NCBI GenBank assembly: GCA_030673825.1 | Contig: JAUTCS010000048.1 | Span: forward strand, 1-62,327 | Source of the DNA: Verrucomicrobiota bacterium JB024 | GTDB lineage: Bacteria > Verrucomicrobiota > Verrucomicrobiia > Opitutales > Cerasicoccaceae | Direction of reading: 5' to 3' | Length of the DNA stretch: 62,327 nt | Part shown: positions 24,590-32,798 of the stretch, one piece after another | Layout: every line of letters starts with the position of its first letter | How positions within the stretch are numbered: the stretch's first letter is position 1 | Notes under the pieces: generated by a model | The model's database searches: none | What the model was told of the DNA's origin: nothing | The model's input: the letters and a program-made list of their open reading frames with translations, nothing else | Translations under genes and position numbers: made by a program

Positions 24590-24664
24590 TGGTGCGGGCG
24601 GAGGGAGTCGAACCCTCGTCTCAAGCTTGGGAAGCTCACATAATAGCCGTTATACGACGCCCGC
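24590..24664 (-). tRNA. tRNA-Gly (anticodon CCC)
   Basis: On the minus strand the acceptor stem GCGGGCG (24664-24658) pairs with CGCCCGC (24600-24594), followed by discriminator A and an encoded CCA (24592-24590). The T arm is GAGGG-TTCGACT-CCCTC, and the anticodon loop TTCCCAA gives anticodon CCC (24631-24629). Overall sequence strongly resembles bacterial tRNA-Gly. It separates the sugar-use region from the housekeeping region. Confidence 0.95.
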
Positions 24665-24931
24665 AGCTCAAGCCATCAACATAGTGGTCTTGTCCCGGCT
24701 GTAAAGGGCGATTGCGCGTTGGCTGAAAGAAAAACGCAGGGCCTGGAGGGCCCCAGGTCTGCGCGGGGATGGCTGTCAGAGGATGGGGAAAGCTGTGGCT
24801 TGTAAAAACAGTGCTAAACGGGCTTATTAAAAACCCTTGCCTGTGATGGCTTTAGACTGGCCAAGACCGGGGTGGTGGGGCTAGCTTGTATTTCTGCTTA
24901 CTCACTCCGCGAAACGCCATCCAGACTTGCT

Positions 24932-25918
24932 ATGAAGGTCATTTTTTGGGGCACCCAGGGTTCTCTGCCGGCGACCGTGAACGAGAAAACCGTTCGCGAA
25001 AAGGTCTTCATGGCCCTGCAGGCTGCCCAAGGCTACACGCTGGATTCGCCTGAGGCGATCAACACCTTCATCGACGAGGAGCTGCCTTTTTCCGTGCGTG
25101 GCACCTACGGGACGAACACTTCCTGTGTGCAGCTGGACAATCCCGGGGGCGATTTCGTCATCCTCGACGCGGGATCGGGCTTGCGGGACCTGGGGCTGTC
25201 GCTGGTGCGCTCGGGCCAGGCCAAGGTGCCCTCGACTTACCACTTTGTGATGAGCCACCTGCATTGGGACCACTTGCAGGGGTTTCCGTTCTTCGTGCCA
25301 GCGTTCATCCCGGGGAACAAGATCGTGTTCCATACCTACCACCCGCAGGCCGAGACGTGCTTTCGCACGCAGATGTCGGGGCAGTTTTTCCCCATCGGGT
25401 TCGACCAACTGGCGGCGGACATCCGTTTCGAGCTGCGTGAGCCTGGGACGCCCTTCGAGGTGGGGGGCTTCAAGGTGACGAGCCGCGAGCAGAACCACCC
25501 GGGCATCTCCTACGGCTACCGCTTCGAAAAGGCGGGCAAGTGCGTGGTGTACTCGACCGACTCCGAGCACAAGCACGACGCCTACGAAAAGGATTACCCG
25601 TTCGTGGAGTTTTTCCGTGAGGCGGACCTGCTGATCTTTGACGCGCAGTACACCATGGCGGACGCGACCTTTACCAAGGCCAATTGGGGCCACTCCAGCA
25701 ACGTCATGGGGGTGGAGCTGGCCGCCCGCGCCCGGGTGCGCAAACTGGCGATTTTCCACCACGAACCCACCAGCAGCGACGCGGCCCTCGAAGAATTTCT
25801 TTTCAACACGCGGATGTACTGCAATATATACCATCAGGAAACGGGCAGCAAACTCGGCCACGAGCGCTACCCGGAGGAAATTCTTCTCGCCTATGACGGC
25901 CTGGAGATGGAGATTTAG
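24932..25918 (+). CDS. Metallo-beta-lactamase-fold hydrolase (RNase Z/phosphodiesterase-like)
   Basis: About 328 residues. The metal-binding motif S-H-L-H-W-D-H (H109, H111, D113, H114) identifies an MBL-fold hydrolase. Further ligands are in Q-N-H-P, in Y-S-T-D-S-E and in a late F-H-H-E-P. The pattern resembles the phosphodiesterase/RNase Z branch rather than lactamases. ATG 24932 is used because the conserved first strand K-V-I-F-W-G-T-Q-G-S starts there; the open frame extends upstream. Substrate cannot be told. The RNase D-like gene follows after 24 bases, so a nucleic acid or nucleotide substrate is plausible. Confidence 0.85.
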   Translation: MKVIFWGTQGSLPATVNEKTVREKVFMALQAAQGYTLDSPEAINTFIDEELPFSVRGTYGTNTSCVQLDNPGGDFVILDAGSGLRDLGLSLVRSGQAKVPSTYHFVMSHLHWDHLQGFPFFVPAFIPGNKIVFHTYHPQAETCFRTQMSGQFFPIGFDQLAADIRFELREPGTPFEVGGFKVTSREQNHPGISYGYRFEKAGKCVVYSTDSEHKHDAYEKDYPFVEFFREADLLIFDAQYTMADATFTKANWGHSSNVMGVELAARARVRKLAIFHHEPTSSDAALEEFLFNTRMYCNIYHQETGSKLGHERYPEEILLAYDGLEMEI

Positions 25919-25942
25919 AAGGTTGGAGAGGATATTGTAGCA

Positions 25943-26575
25943 TTGGAACGCGAGACTGAAACCGAGGCGGCGCCTTATGCCGCCAGCATTACGAAAGCAG
26001 AGATCAACGATCTGCCCCTTTTCCGGTACGAGGGGCCGATCCACCTCATCAGCGACGGCGACGAGGCACGCCGGGCGGTCAAGATTCTGAAAAAGGAGCC
26101 CGTTCTGGGCTTTGACACCGAGTCGCGCCCGTCTTTCCGCAAGGGGGACCACTACCTGCCCTCGCTGGTGCAGTTCGCTTCCCGCACGGAGGTGTACCTG
26201 TTCCAGATTGGGCAGTTCGACGGGATCGAGGCCCTGAGTCCGCTGCTCAGCAGCAAGTCCGTGGCCAAGGTCGGGGTCGCCCTGCACGACGACGTGCGCC
26301 GCCTCAAGGAGATCGCCCCGTACAAGGACCGGGGCTTTGTCGAGGTTGCCACCATGACCAAGCAGCTCGGCATCACCAACACCGGGCTGCGCTCGCTGGC
26401 GGGGATTTTGCTGGGCTTTCGTATCTCCAAGGGGGCGCAGGTCTCCAACTGGGCCCGCGTTAAGCTGACCCGTAGCCAGCTCATTTACGCGGCGACGGAC
26501 GCCTGGGTCAGCCGGATGCTCTACGAAAAGGCGGAGGAGCTGCTGAAGAGCTTCGGGCCGGTCGAGGGGGCGTGA
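25943..26575 (+). CDS. RNase D-like 3'-5' exonuclease domain protein
   Basis: 210 residues, essentially one DEDDy exonuclease domain. Exo I is F-D-T-E (D58, E60), Exo II is the A-L-H-D-D-V-R-R-L segment, and Exo III is Y-A-A-T-D-A-W, where Tyr and Asp complete the site. Full RNase D has C-terminal HRDC domains that are missing here, so this is a short, single-domain version likely acting on RNA 3' ends or short nucleic acids. It begins with TTG, preceded by a GGAGAGG stretch, and no in-frame ATG is near. It lies 24 bases after the MBL hydrolase gene and is probably co-transcribed. Confidence 0.85.
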   Translation: MERETETEAAPYAASITKAEINDLPLFRYEGPIHLISDGDEARRAVKILKKEPVLGFDTESRPSFRKGDHYLPSLVQFASRTEVYLFQIGQFDGIEALSPLLSSKSVAKVGVALHDDVRRLKEIAPYKDRGFVEVATMTKQLGITNTGLRSLAGILLGFRISKGAQVSNWARVKLTRSQLIYAATDAWVSRMLYEKAEELLKSFGPVEGA

Positions 26576-26640
26576 GCTTGCGGGAAGCGCTTCTGCGTAC
26601 CCGGCTCAGCTCTTCCCCGAATTAGAAATGGTCGCCTGCC

Positions 26641-28341
26641 TCAGGGGCGGTTTTCGTCCATTTTCTGGCGGACACGCTTTTCCTGCTCCTGCTGCATGGT
26701 GTCGGTCAGGCTGAGCTGCCAGCGTTCGGCCTTTTCGGTCTGGCCGAGTTTGTGGGCGAGCTGGATGGCGGCGGTGGTATAGTCGGTGAGGGCGGCGGGG
26801 GTGTCCTGGGCGAGCCCCATCAGGTACTCGTACACGGCGAGTGCCTTTTCGCCCTCGTTGATGGATTCGAGGTAATCGCCGATCTCGAAGTACAGGCTCC
26901 ACTGGCTGACGGTCAGCTCGGGCTCATCAAGCCAGGGCTCAAGCATGTCCAGGGTCTTGGCGCGGCTGCCGCGCATCTGGTACTGGCGGGCGAGGGAAAA
27001 GGCCAGGGCGATGCCCTTGAGCTTGCGCTGCTCCTCGACGCCGTAGATGAAGGAGTCCTCATACTGCTTGGCGTCGCGCATGTACTTCATCCGGCGCAGG
27101 ACGACGTACTGGGAGAGCTCGTCGGGCTGCTTTTCCATCTGGGCGAGTTGGTCTTCGAGGTTGACCTTGAACGGCTGGTAAAGCGGGTCGCCGACGAAGA
27201 CACCCATCCAACTGAGCACGGGCAGCGAGTAGTAGGCCGCCTCGCCCGCGCACATGCCCTTGAGCAGCATCCCCTCCATGAAGAGGTTAGGGCGGTGGGT
27301 GAGCTGGAGGTACGGCTCATAGACGTTGCCCACGGTGACGGCGGCACCGCGGTCGATGAGGGGGCCGACCCAGCGGTTCGTCCGGCTGCGCACATCGGCG
27401 GCGGAAAAGCTGTGAACGTGAAAGGCGATCGCCCCCGGCGGGAAGCGGAAGTCCGGGTCGGCCAGGACGCCGGTGGCGTTCGTCGTCCACCAGCCGAAAT
27501 AGAACGCGGCGGCGTCGATGCGGTTTTTCCAGCCGATGAGGGCCTTTTCGCGGTCCCAGCTCACGGGGTAGCCGGCCTGTTCGATGAGCTTGCCCGCCTG
27601 CTCGATCCAGCGGTCGCCGTCGCCATGGGGACCGCCCATGTCGATGTAGCCGCGCCCGCGCAGGCCGGTGCGCTCGGCTTCCAGGGCGGAGTCGAGGCTA
27701 CGCTTGACCGAGGCGAAGTCGTGCCCGTCGAGCCGCGCCACACGCACGATGCCGTCCTGCACGGCCTTGGGCAGCCCGGCCTTGGCGAAGAGCGGGTTGG
27801 GCACGAAGCCGATGGTGGGCGTGTCGTTGAGCATGAGCAGGCTCAGCTCTCCGTCCACCGAGGCGCTGTTGATCTTAAACTCCTTGCGCTCCGGCGGCTT
27901 GGGGGCGCGGGCCTCGCGTTCCTTGTCGCGGCCGATACGGGCGGGCAGGCGGCACAGCACGAGAAAGTCGATGTTGTTCGCCCCGAGGGCGGCCTGGACG
28001 CGCCCCTCGGCGTCGGGCAGATCCATGAGCGTGCCGCTGAGCCAGTCCCCGGCGACAAGCTGGCGGCGCAGCGGGTTGTAGATGGTGGAGATGAAATCGT
28101 CCCAGGTGATCTCCTGCTTGAGCGAGGTTGTGAGCTCGATCAGGTTCTTTTCCGGGATGTCGCGGACCTGCATGTAATAGCGGGCGATTTGCAGCGACTC
28201 CGGATCGGCGGCGTTGGCCACGACGACGACGCGCTCGGGCGACATCTCCGCCTGGCAGAAACGGGCGGGCAGCAGTCCAAGCAGACCGAAAACCAGCCCC
28301 GCGCGGACGAGCAGGCGGAAGCGGAAGAGAGAACACATCAT
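26641..28341 (-). CDS. Exported TIGR03790-family protein with TPR-like C-terminus
   Basis: 566 residues. N-terminal signal peptide (about 1-31). The central region has the V-V-V-V-A-N-x-x-x-P-x-S opening, A-R-Y-Y-x-x-x-R-x-I-P, W-D-x-F and G-D-P-L-Y-x-P-F blocks that I associate with the TIGR03790 family, seen in verrucomicrobia, planctomycetes and acidobacteria, with no assigned function. The C-terminal 150 residues look helical and repeat-like (L-A-R-Q-Y-Q-M-R-G to A-V-Y-E-Y-L-M-G-L-A), perhaps TPR units for protein contacts. It is the last gene before a convergent RNase D-like gene. It lies 18 bases after the fluoride channel gene. Confidence 0.75.
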   Translation of the reverse strand: MMCSLFRFRLLVRAGLVFGLLGLLPARFCQAEMSPERVVVVANAADPESLQIARYYMQVRDIPEKNLIELTTSLKQEITWDDFISTIYNPLRRQLVAGDWLSGTLMDLPDAEGRVQAALGANNIDFLVLCRLPARIGRDKEREARAPKPPERKEFKINSASVDGELSLLMLNDTPTIGFVPNPLFAKAGLPKAVQDGIVRVARLDGHDFASVKRSLDSALEAERTGLRGRGYIDMGGPHGDGDRWIEQAGKLIEQAGYPVSWDREKALIGWKNRIDAAAFYFGWWTTNATGVLADPDFRFPPGAIAFHVHSFSAADVRSRTNRWVGPLIDRGAAVTVGNVYEPYLQLTHRPNLFMEGMLLKGMCAGEAAYYSLPVLSWMGVFVGDPLYQPFKVNLEDQLAQMEKQPDELSQYVVLRRMKYMRDAKQYEDSFIYGVEEQRKLKGIALAFSLARQYQMRGSRAKTLDMLEPWLDEPELTVSQWSLYFEIGDYLESINEGEKALAVYEYLMGLAQDTPAALTDYTTAAIQLAHKLGQTEKAERWQLSLTDTMQQEQEKRVRQKMDENRP

Positions 28342-28359
28342 GGATGTGCTCTATAAAGC

Positions 28360-28734
28360 CTAGGCCCCGGCGGTAAGTCCAGCCAGTTTCAGCCCGGCCA
28401 GCACGGCCAACAGTGTCAGGATAAGGTTGAGGGCGATGTTGGCGATTGCGCCCGCGACATGGCCCTCGTTAAAGAGCGCCATCGTCTGGTAACTGAAGGT
28501 CGAGAAGGTCGTCAGTGCCCCGCAGAAGCCCGTGGTCAGCAGGATGCGCAAGTGCGGGTTGACGTGGTGAAAGGCTTCCAGCCCGAAGATAAAACCGATC
28601 AGCAGCGAGCCGGCGACGTTGACCACGAGCGTGGCCCACGGGTACTCTGCCGGAATCCACAGGCTGACCAGAGCCCGCGCCACCGCGCCAAGCGCGCCCC
28701 CGAGGGCGATCCAGATGAAGTGTACGGCGTTCAC
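28360..28734 (-). CDS. crcB: Fluoride ion channel CrcB/FluC
   Basis: 124 residues with four membrane spans. Seen are the G-G-A-L-G-A-V-A-R-A start, T-L-V-V-N-V-A-G-S with the conserved Asn, and the G-F-C-G-A-L-T-T-F-S-T-F-S motif that lines the fluoride pathway. FluC proteins act as dimers in the inner membrane and expel fluoride. A single gene implies a homodimer. No fluoride riboswitch is visible because the preceding amidase gene ends only 12 bases upstream, so expression seems constitutive with its operon. Confidence 0.95.
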   Translation of the reverse strand: MNAVHFIWIALGGALGAVARALVSLWIPAEYPWATLVVNVAGSLLIGFIFGLEAFHHVNPHLRILLTTGFCGALTTFSTFSYQTMALFNEGHVAGAIANIALNLILTLLAVLAGLKLAGLTAGA

Positions 28735-28746
28735 GATGGAGAGAGC

Positions 28747-29799
28747 TTAGCCTTTTCCGCGCAGGATGTTGAGCTTCTTCTGATAGAGCAGGATACCTTC
28801 CACGATGGAGTCGGCGAGCTTTTCGCGTCCGGCGGTAGTCTTGAGCCGCTCGGCCTCGGCACCATTGGAGAGGAAGCCGCCCTCGACGAGGACCCCGGGG
28901 CAGTTAAGGTCGCGCAGCACGGCGAAGCGGGCGCGCTTGAGGCCGCGGTCCGTCACCCCGAGGTTGCGCACCATGGCTGTTTGGATGAAGTAGCCTGCGA
29001 GGACGTTCCAGGGGTCGTTCTTGTTGCCCGGGTAGCTCTTGCGGGCGGAGGCGGTGAGGGAGGAGCTGCTGGTCGAGGGCAGGTAGGCGGGGGTCATGAC
29101 GTAGCTCTCCACCCCGCTGACGCGGGCGTCGTCCACAGCATTGAAGTGGATGCTCACGAACAGGTCGGCGTCCACGCGGTTGGCGTGGGCGGGGCGATCC
29201 GGCAGGTCGATGAACGTGTCCGTCTCGCGGGTCATGACGATCTTGTAACCGTAGGTTTCGAGCTTACGCTTGATGCGGTGGGCTACGTCGAGGGTGAGGG
29301 TCTTCTCGTTGACGCCGCGGGTGCGGTTCTGCGCGCCGGGATCCTTGCCCCCGTGGCCGGGGTCGAGGACGATGCGGTAGAGCTTCGGGACCGGCTCGAA
29401 TTGCGTGGGCGTGAGCAGCGGGCGGATCGTCGTGTCAAAATCACGCTGCGAGAGCATGAGCTGCCCGCGGTTGGAGGCGACGGGCAGACCCAGGTAGATG
29501 CGCTCGCCATTGAGCATGAGCCAGCGCTTGTGCAGTGTAAAACGCAGGGTCGTCCAGCGGCTCTTGAGTTGGCACTCCTCGCCACGTTTGATCCACGCGC
29601 TGTCCATGCCGAGCTGGCCAGCGATGGTGTCGAGGGAGACGTACGTGGAGCCGTTGATCGTGGCCTGGGCGGCGGTCGCCTGCGGCAGCAGCGGTCCCAG
29701 CGCCAGGAGAAGCACAAACAGCAGCACCCAGGCGGGAGGATTATTCCTCGTCGCCCTCGTCGCTGTCGTCGTCTTCGTCCTCGTCCGAGATGGTGGCAT
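28747..29799 (-). CDS. N-acetylmuramoyl-L-alanine amidase (amidase_3)
   Basis: About 350 residues. A signal-like segment ([10 protein letters not shown]) is followed by a copper-amine-oxidase-N-like domain (Y-V-S-L-D-T-I-A, about residues 45-130). The amidase_3 catalytic domain has zinc ligands in [14 protein letters not shown] and S-I-H-F-N-A, and the catalytic Glu in V-E-G-G-F-L-S-N. It cleaves the bond between muramic acid and the stem peptide in the envelope. The listed start at 29799 overlaps the IF3 gene by 59 bases; a GTG at 29730 just after the IF3 stop would still leave a signal peptide. Start therefore uncertain. Confidence 0.9.
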   Translation of the reverse strand: MPPSRTRTKTTTATRATRNNPPAWVLLFVLLLALGPLLPQATAAQATINGSTYVSLDTIAGQLGMDSAWIKRGEECQLKSRWTTLRFTLHKRWLMLNGERIYLGLPVASNRGQLMLSQRDFDTTIRPLLTPTQFEPVPKLYRIVLDPGHGGKDPGAQNRTRGVNEKTLTLDVAHRIKRKLETYGYKIVMTRETDTFIDLPDRPAHANRVDADLFVSIHFNAVDDARVSGVESYVMTPAYLPSTSSSSLTASARKSYPGNKNDPWNVLAGYFIQTAMVRNLGVTDRGLKRARFAVLRDLNCPGVLVEGGFLSNGAEAERLKTTAGREKLADSIVEGILLYQKKLNILRGKG

Positions 29800-30403
29800 T
29801 ATACTTGAGCTTGCGCTTGTTGGCGGGCAGGGGCGACATCGTCAGGGTGATGTTGCGCCCGACCAGCTTGGCGGGAGCGTCAGCATTGGCGATGTGCGAC
29901 AAGTCTTCAACGGCGCGCTTGATTACGTCAAACCCAAGGTCTTTATGTTCCATTTCACGGCCACGGAACATAAGCGTCATCTTGAGCTTGGAGCCCTTGG
30001 CCAGGAACTGCTCGCCGCGCTTGATCTTGGTCATGTAGTCGTGCTCCTCGATGCGGACACGGAATTTGACCTCCTTCAGCTTGTTGGCGGATGAACTGTG
30101 GGACTTGGCCTTGCTTTCCTTCTCCTTCTTGCTCTGCTCGTACATGTACTTGCCGTAGTCGAGGATACGGCAGACCGGCGGGCGCGCGGTAGGGGAGATC
30201 TCGATCAGGTCGAGTCCGTTGTTCTGGGCCAGGGCGAGGGCTTCACGCGTCTGCATGATCCCGATCTGCTTGCCGTCGGGTCCGATGACACGGACTTCCG
30301 GTACGCGGATGCGCTCGTTCTTGCGAGGCCCCCGGTTGTGTTGCTGTCGGCGTCGGTTGCCGCCTGGGCGGCGACCGCCTCCTGAGAATGGCATGTTACC
30401 CAT
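29741..30403 (-). CDS. infC: Translation initiation factor IF-3
   Basis: 220 residues, longer than E. coli IF3 (180) because of a basic N-terminal tail ([12 protein letters not shown]) and an acidic C-terminal tail ([10 protein letters not shown]). The N domain has [13 protein letters not shown] and the linker [11 protein letters not shown]; the C domain has the [14 protein letters not shown] binding region. It keeps the 30S subunit free and checks the start codon. ATG at 30403 or 30394 are both possible. The usual partners rpmI and rplT are not adjacent. Confidence 0.97.
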   Translation of the reverse strand: MGNMPFSGGGRRPGGNRRRQQHNRGPRKNERIRVPEVRVIGPDGKQIGIMQTREALALAQNNGLDLIEISPTARPPVCRILDYGKYMYEQSKKEKESKAKSHSSSANKLKEVKFRVRIEEHDYMTKIKRGEQFLAKGSKLKMTLMFRGREMEHKDLGFDVIKRAVEDLSHIANADAPAKLVGRNITLTMSPLPANKRKLKYNATISDEDEDDDSDEGDEE

Positions 30404-30640
30404 TACGAAACGAGTGTCCGCACGGCGGCGGCGTGCCCTTCACAATGGGGCGTGGGGGTTGTGGTGGTGATTACCTGTTGGATCAGCATAAAAATGAATC
30501 AGTCACAGTGATAAAGCATCCGGGCGGTAACTTTCAACTCTTTTTCCCGTTACGGTGCGTGACAAAATCGAGTCACTCCGGACGGGGAAGAGGGGATTGT
30601 CTGGTGCCCGGAATGCGTGGCGGGCTCGAGCCGGGGCGGC

Positions 30641-31810
30641 TCAGGCGTCCAGCGGGACATCCGGCTCGGTCTCGGCGTCGTAGTCCACGGCGTCGTAGTT
30701 GAAGCCGAAGAGCTTCAGGAAGTCGTCCTGGTACCCGGCGAAGTCTGTCACCGCTTCGAGATTTTCGGTGGTGACGGTTGGCCAGATCACTTTGACGGCT
30801 TCCTGGATCTCGGGCTTCATCTCCCAGTCGTCGAGGCGGATGCGCCCTTCGGCGTCGGTCTCGGGGTTGCCGTTGCCGTACTTTTCGGCGAACAGGCGGG
30901 TCATCTGCTCGATGCAGCCCTCGTGCAGGCCCTTTTCCTTCATGACCTTGAAGAGGATAGAGACGTAGAGGGGGACGACCGGGATGGCCGAGCTGGCCTG
31001 CGTGACCACGGCTTTGTTAATGGCGACCCAGGCGGGGATGCCCTTGTCGCGCAGGGTGGCGGCGGTGTTTTCGAGGTGCTCCTTGGCCTTGCCGATGGTC
31101 CCGCTGCGGTAAATGGGGTGGGTGACTTCCGGCCCGATGTACGAGTAGGCCAGGGTGGCCGCCTCGTCGGCGAGCACGCCGCCGGCCTTGAGAGCGTCCA
31201 TCCACAGCACCCAGTCCTCGCCGCCCATGACCTTGACGGTGTCGGCGATTTCCTGCTCGTTGGCGGGCTCTATGCCCTGCTCGACGATGAGCTTCTTGTC
31301 GGTGTCGAGGGTCTTGGCGGTAAAGGGGGCGCCCACGGGCTTGAGCACGGACTTGAAGACCTCGCCGGTCTCGGGGTCGGTGCGGCGGGGGGAGGCCAGG
31401 CTGTAAATGACCAGATCGACCTGCCCGAGCTTTTCGCGGATCATCTCGACGGTCTTGTCCTTGATCTCCTGGGAGAAGGCGTCGCCGTTGATGTTACCGG
31501 CGAAGAGGCCCTTGGCCTCGGCGGCTTCGGTGAAGGCCGCGGTGTTGTACCACCCGGCGCTGGCGGGGCGGCCGTTGGAGCTCGGACGCTCGAAAAAGAC
31601 GCCCACGGTGTCCGCGCCGAACCCGAAGGCCGTCACGATGCGCGAAGACAGGCCGTAGCCGGTGGATGAGCCCACGACGAGCACGCGCTTGGGGCCCGGG
31701 AGGGCGCCCTTGGCGGCGACATGAGCGATTTCTTCCTGCACGTGCGCGGCGCAGCCGGCGGGGTGAGAGGTGATGCAGACAAATCCGCGGATCTTCGGCT
31801 TAATGACCAT
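30641..31810 (-). CDS. fabV: Enoyl-ACP/trans-2-enoyl-CoA reductase FabV
   Basis: 389 residues of the FabV/Ter family, which reduces the enoyl intermediate using NADH and is structurally an extended SDR. The first signature is V-I-K-P-K-I-R-G-F, then G-S-S-T-G-Y-G (47-53) for NADH, S-P-R-R-T-D-P, and the Y-S-Y-I-G-P-E-V-T-H-P-I-Y-R-S-G-T-I-G-K catalytic region (Y-x8-Y...K). Likely the main enoyl reductase of fatty acid synthesis. FabV enzymes are usually insensitive to triclosan. Monocistronic; its start is divergent from the HAD phosphatase gene. Confidence 0.96.
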   Translation of the reverse strand: MVIKPKIRGFVCITSHPAGCAAHVQEEIAHVAAKGALPGPKRVLVVGSSTGYGLSSRIVTAFGFGADTVGVFFERPSSNGRPASAGWYNTAAFTEAAEAKGLFAGNINGDAFSQEIKDKTVEMIREKLGQVDLVIYSLASPRRTDPETGEVFKSVLKPVGAPFTAKTLDTDKKLIVEQGIEPANEQEIADTVKVMGGEDWVLWMDALKAGGVLADEAATLAYSYIGPEVTHPIYRSGTIGKAKEHLENTAATLRDKGIPAWVAINKAVVTQASSAIPVVPLYVSILFKVMKEKGLHEGCIEQMTRLFAEKYGNGNPETDAEGRIRLDDWEMKPEIQEAVKVIWPTVTTENLEAVTDFAGYQDDFLKLFGFNYDAVDYDAETEPDVPLDA

Positions 31811-31919
31811 GGGCCGCAGTAAACCATTGTTTGCCCGGATTAATCACGCCTTTTTTTTGCCCTCTGAAACGAAAAAAACCGTGCTCCCGGCCACCCCCTT
31901 CGCCATGCTGGCGGGACTT

Positions 31920-32579
31920 ATGGCCAGCCTGCAAGGAGCACTTTTTGACTGGGACGGGGTCGTCATCGACTCCTCCGCCGCGCACGAACACAGCTGGGCC
32001 CTCCTGGCCGAGGAGGAAAAAAAGCCGTTGCCCGAGGGGCATTTCGTGCGGGGTTTCGGGCGCAAGAACACCGTCATCATCCCCGAAATCCTGGAGTGGA
32101 CGACCGATCCGGCCGAAATCGCCCGCCTCGACGCCCGCAAGGAGGCGCTCTACCGCGAGATCATCCGCGAACGCGGGATCGAGCCGCTGCCCGGCGTGCG
32201 CGAGCTGCTCCAGGGGCTCAACGATGCGGGCATCCCGTGCTCGGTCGGCTCCTCCACCTCCCGCGAGAACATCGAGACGATCATGGATATCGCCGGGCTG
32301 CGGGAATACTTCGCCGCCATCACCAGCGCCGAGGATGTCTCCGCCGGTAAGCCCGACCCGGAAGTCTTTGTCGTGGCCGCACGGAAAATCCACCGCCAGC
32401 CCGAGGACTGCGTGGTCTTCGAGGACGCCATCCACGGCATCGAGGCCGGGCTGGCGGGCGGGATGAAAGTCGTCGCCGTTGCCACGACCAACAAGCTCGA
32501 AGACCTCGGTATCGCCCACCTCGCCGTCCACCGCTTGACCGACGTGGACGTGCCCAGGCTGCGCGGGCTGTTTAGCTGA
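31920..32579 (+). CDS. HAD-family phosphatase (beta-phosphoglucomutase-like)
   Basis: About 219 residues. HAD motif I is F-D-W-D-G-V-V-I-D (both Asp present), motif II lies in the S-V-G-S-S-T-S segment, motif III Lys in G-K-P-D-P-E-V-F, and motif IV in V-V-F-E-D-A-I-H-G-I-E-A-G. A subfamily I cap follows motif I. The pattern fits beta-phosphoglucomutase/phosphoglycolate phosphatase-like proteins. ATG 31920 or 31905 is likely; the open frame runs upstream into the fabV start region. The substrate cannot be read out. Confidence 0.88.
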   Translation: MASLQGALFDWDGVVIDSSAAHEHSWALLAEEEKKPLPEGHFVRGFGRKNTVIIPEILEWTTDPAEIARLDARKEALYREIIRERGIEPLPGVRELLQGLNDAGIPCSVGSSTSRENIETIMDIAGLREYFAAITSAEDVSAGKPDPEVFVVAARKIHRQPEDCVVFEDAIHGIEAGLAGGMKVVAVATTNKLEDLGIAHLAVHRLTDVDVPRLRGLFS

Positions 32580-32636
32580 CCAGCCTTCGGCGGATTTGTC
32601 GTGAGATGGGGACTTCCCAATCGGGATCACCAGGTC

Positions 32637-32764
32637 GTTGTCATCCTGAGTAAGTCCGCGAAGCGGGCGCATCGAAGGATCTCCTCGCACAGCCTTCGGT
32701 GCGGCTACGTGAAAGCTCGTACCGGGAGATACTTCGACTCGCTGCGCTCGCTCAGGATGACAAC
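32637..32764. repeat. Short element with perfect 14-bp terminal inverted repeats
   Basis: GTTGTCATCCTGAG (32637-32650) is repeated exactly in reverse as CTCAGGATGACAAC (32751-32764), 128 bp overall, between two convergent genes. The ATCCTGAG...GAAGGATCT bases resemble a dispersed intergenic repeat that I have met in many environmental bacteria. No coding capacity. It may be a MITE-like or REP-type element, and as a long hairpin could end both convergent transcripts. Confidence 0.75.
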
Positions 32765-32798
32765 ATCAGAGGGGGGACGCTTGCGGGGGACGCGGCGG

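Noticed and set aside
24730-24763. Hairpin CGCAG..CTGCG with adjacent A run, as a terminator
   Set aside because: In the orientation giving a U-tract (minus) there is no gene whose transcript it would end, as it lies upstream of the leftward tRNA. It may be chance or an antisense terminator.
26752-28356. 534-codon plus-strand frame
   Set aside because: Antisense to the TIGR03790-type gene; low-complexity Gly/Val/Asp composition.
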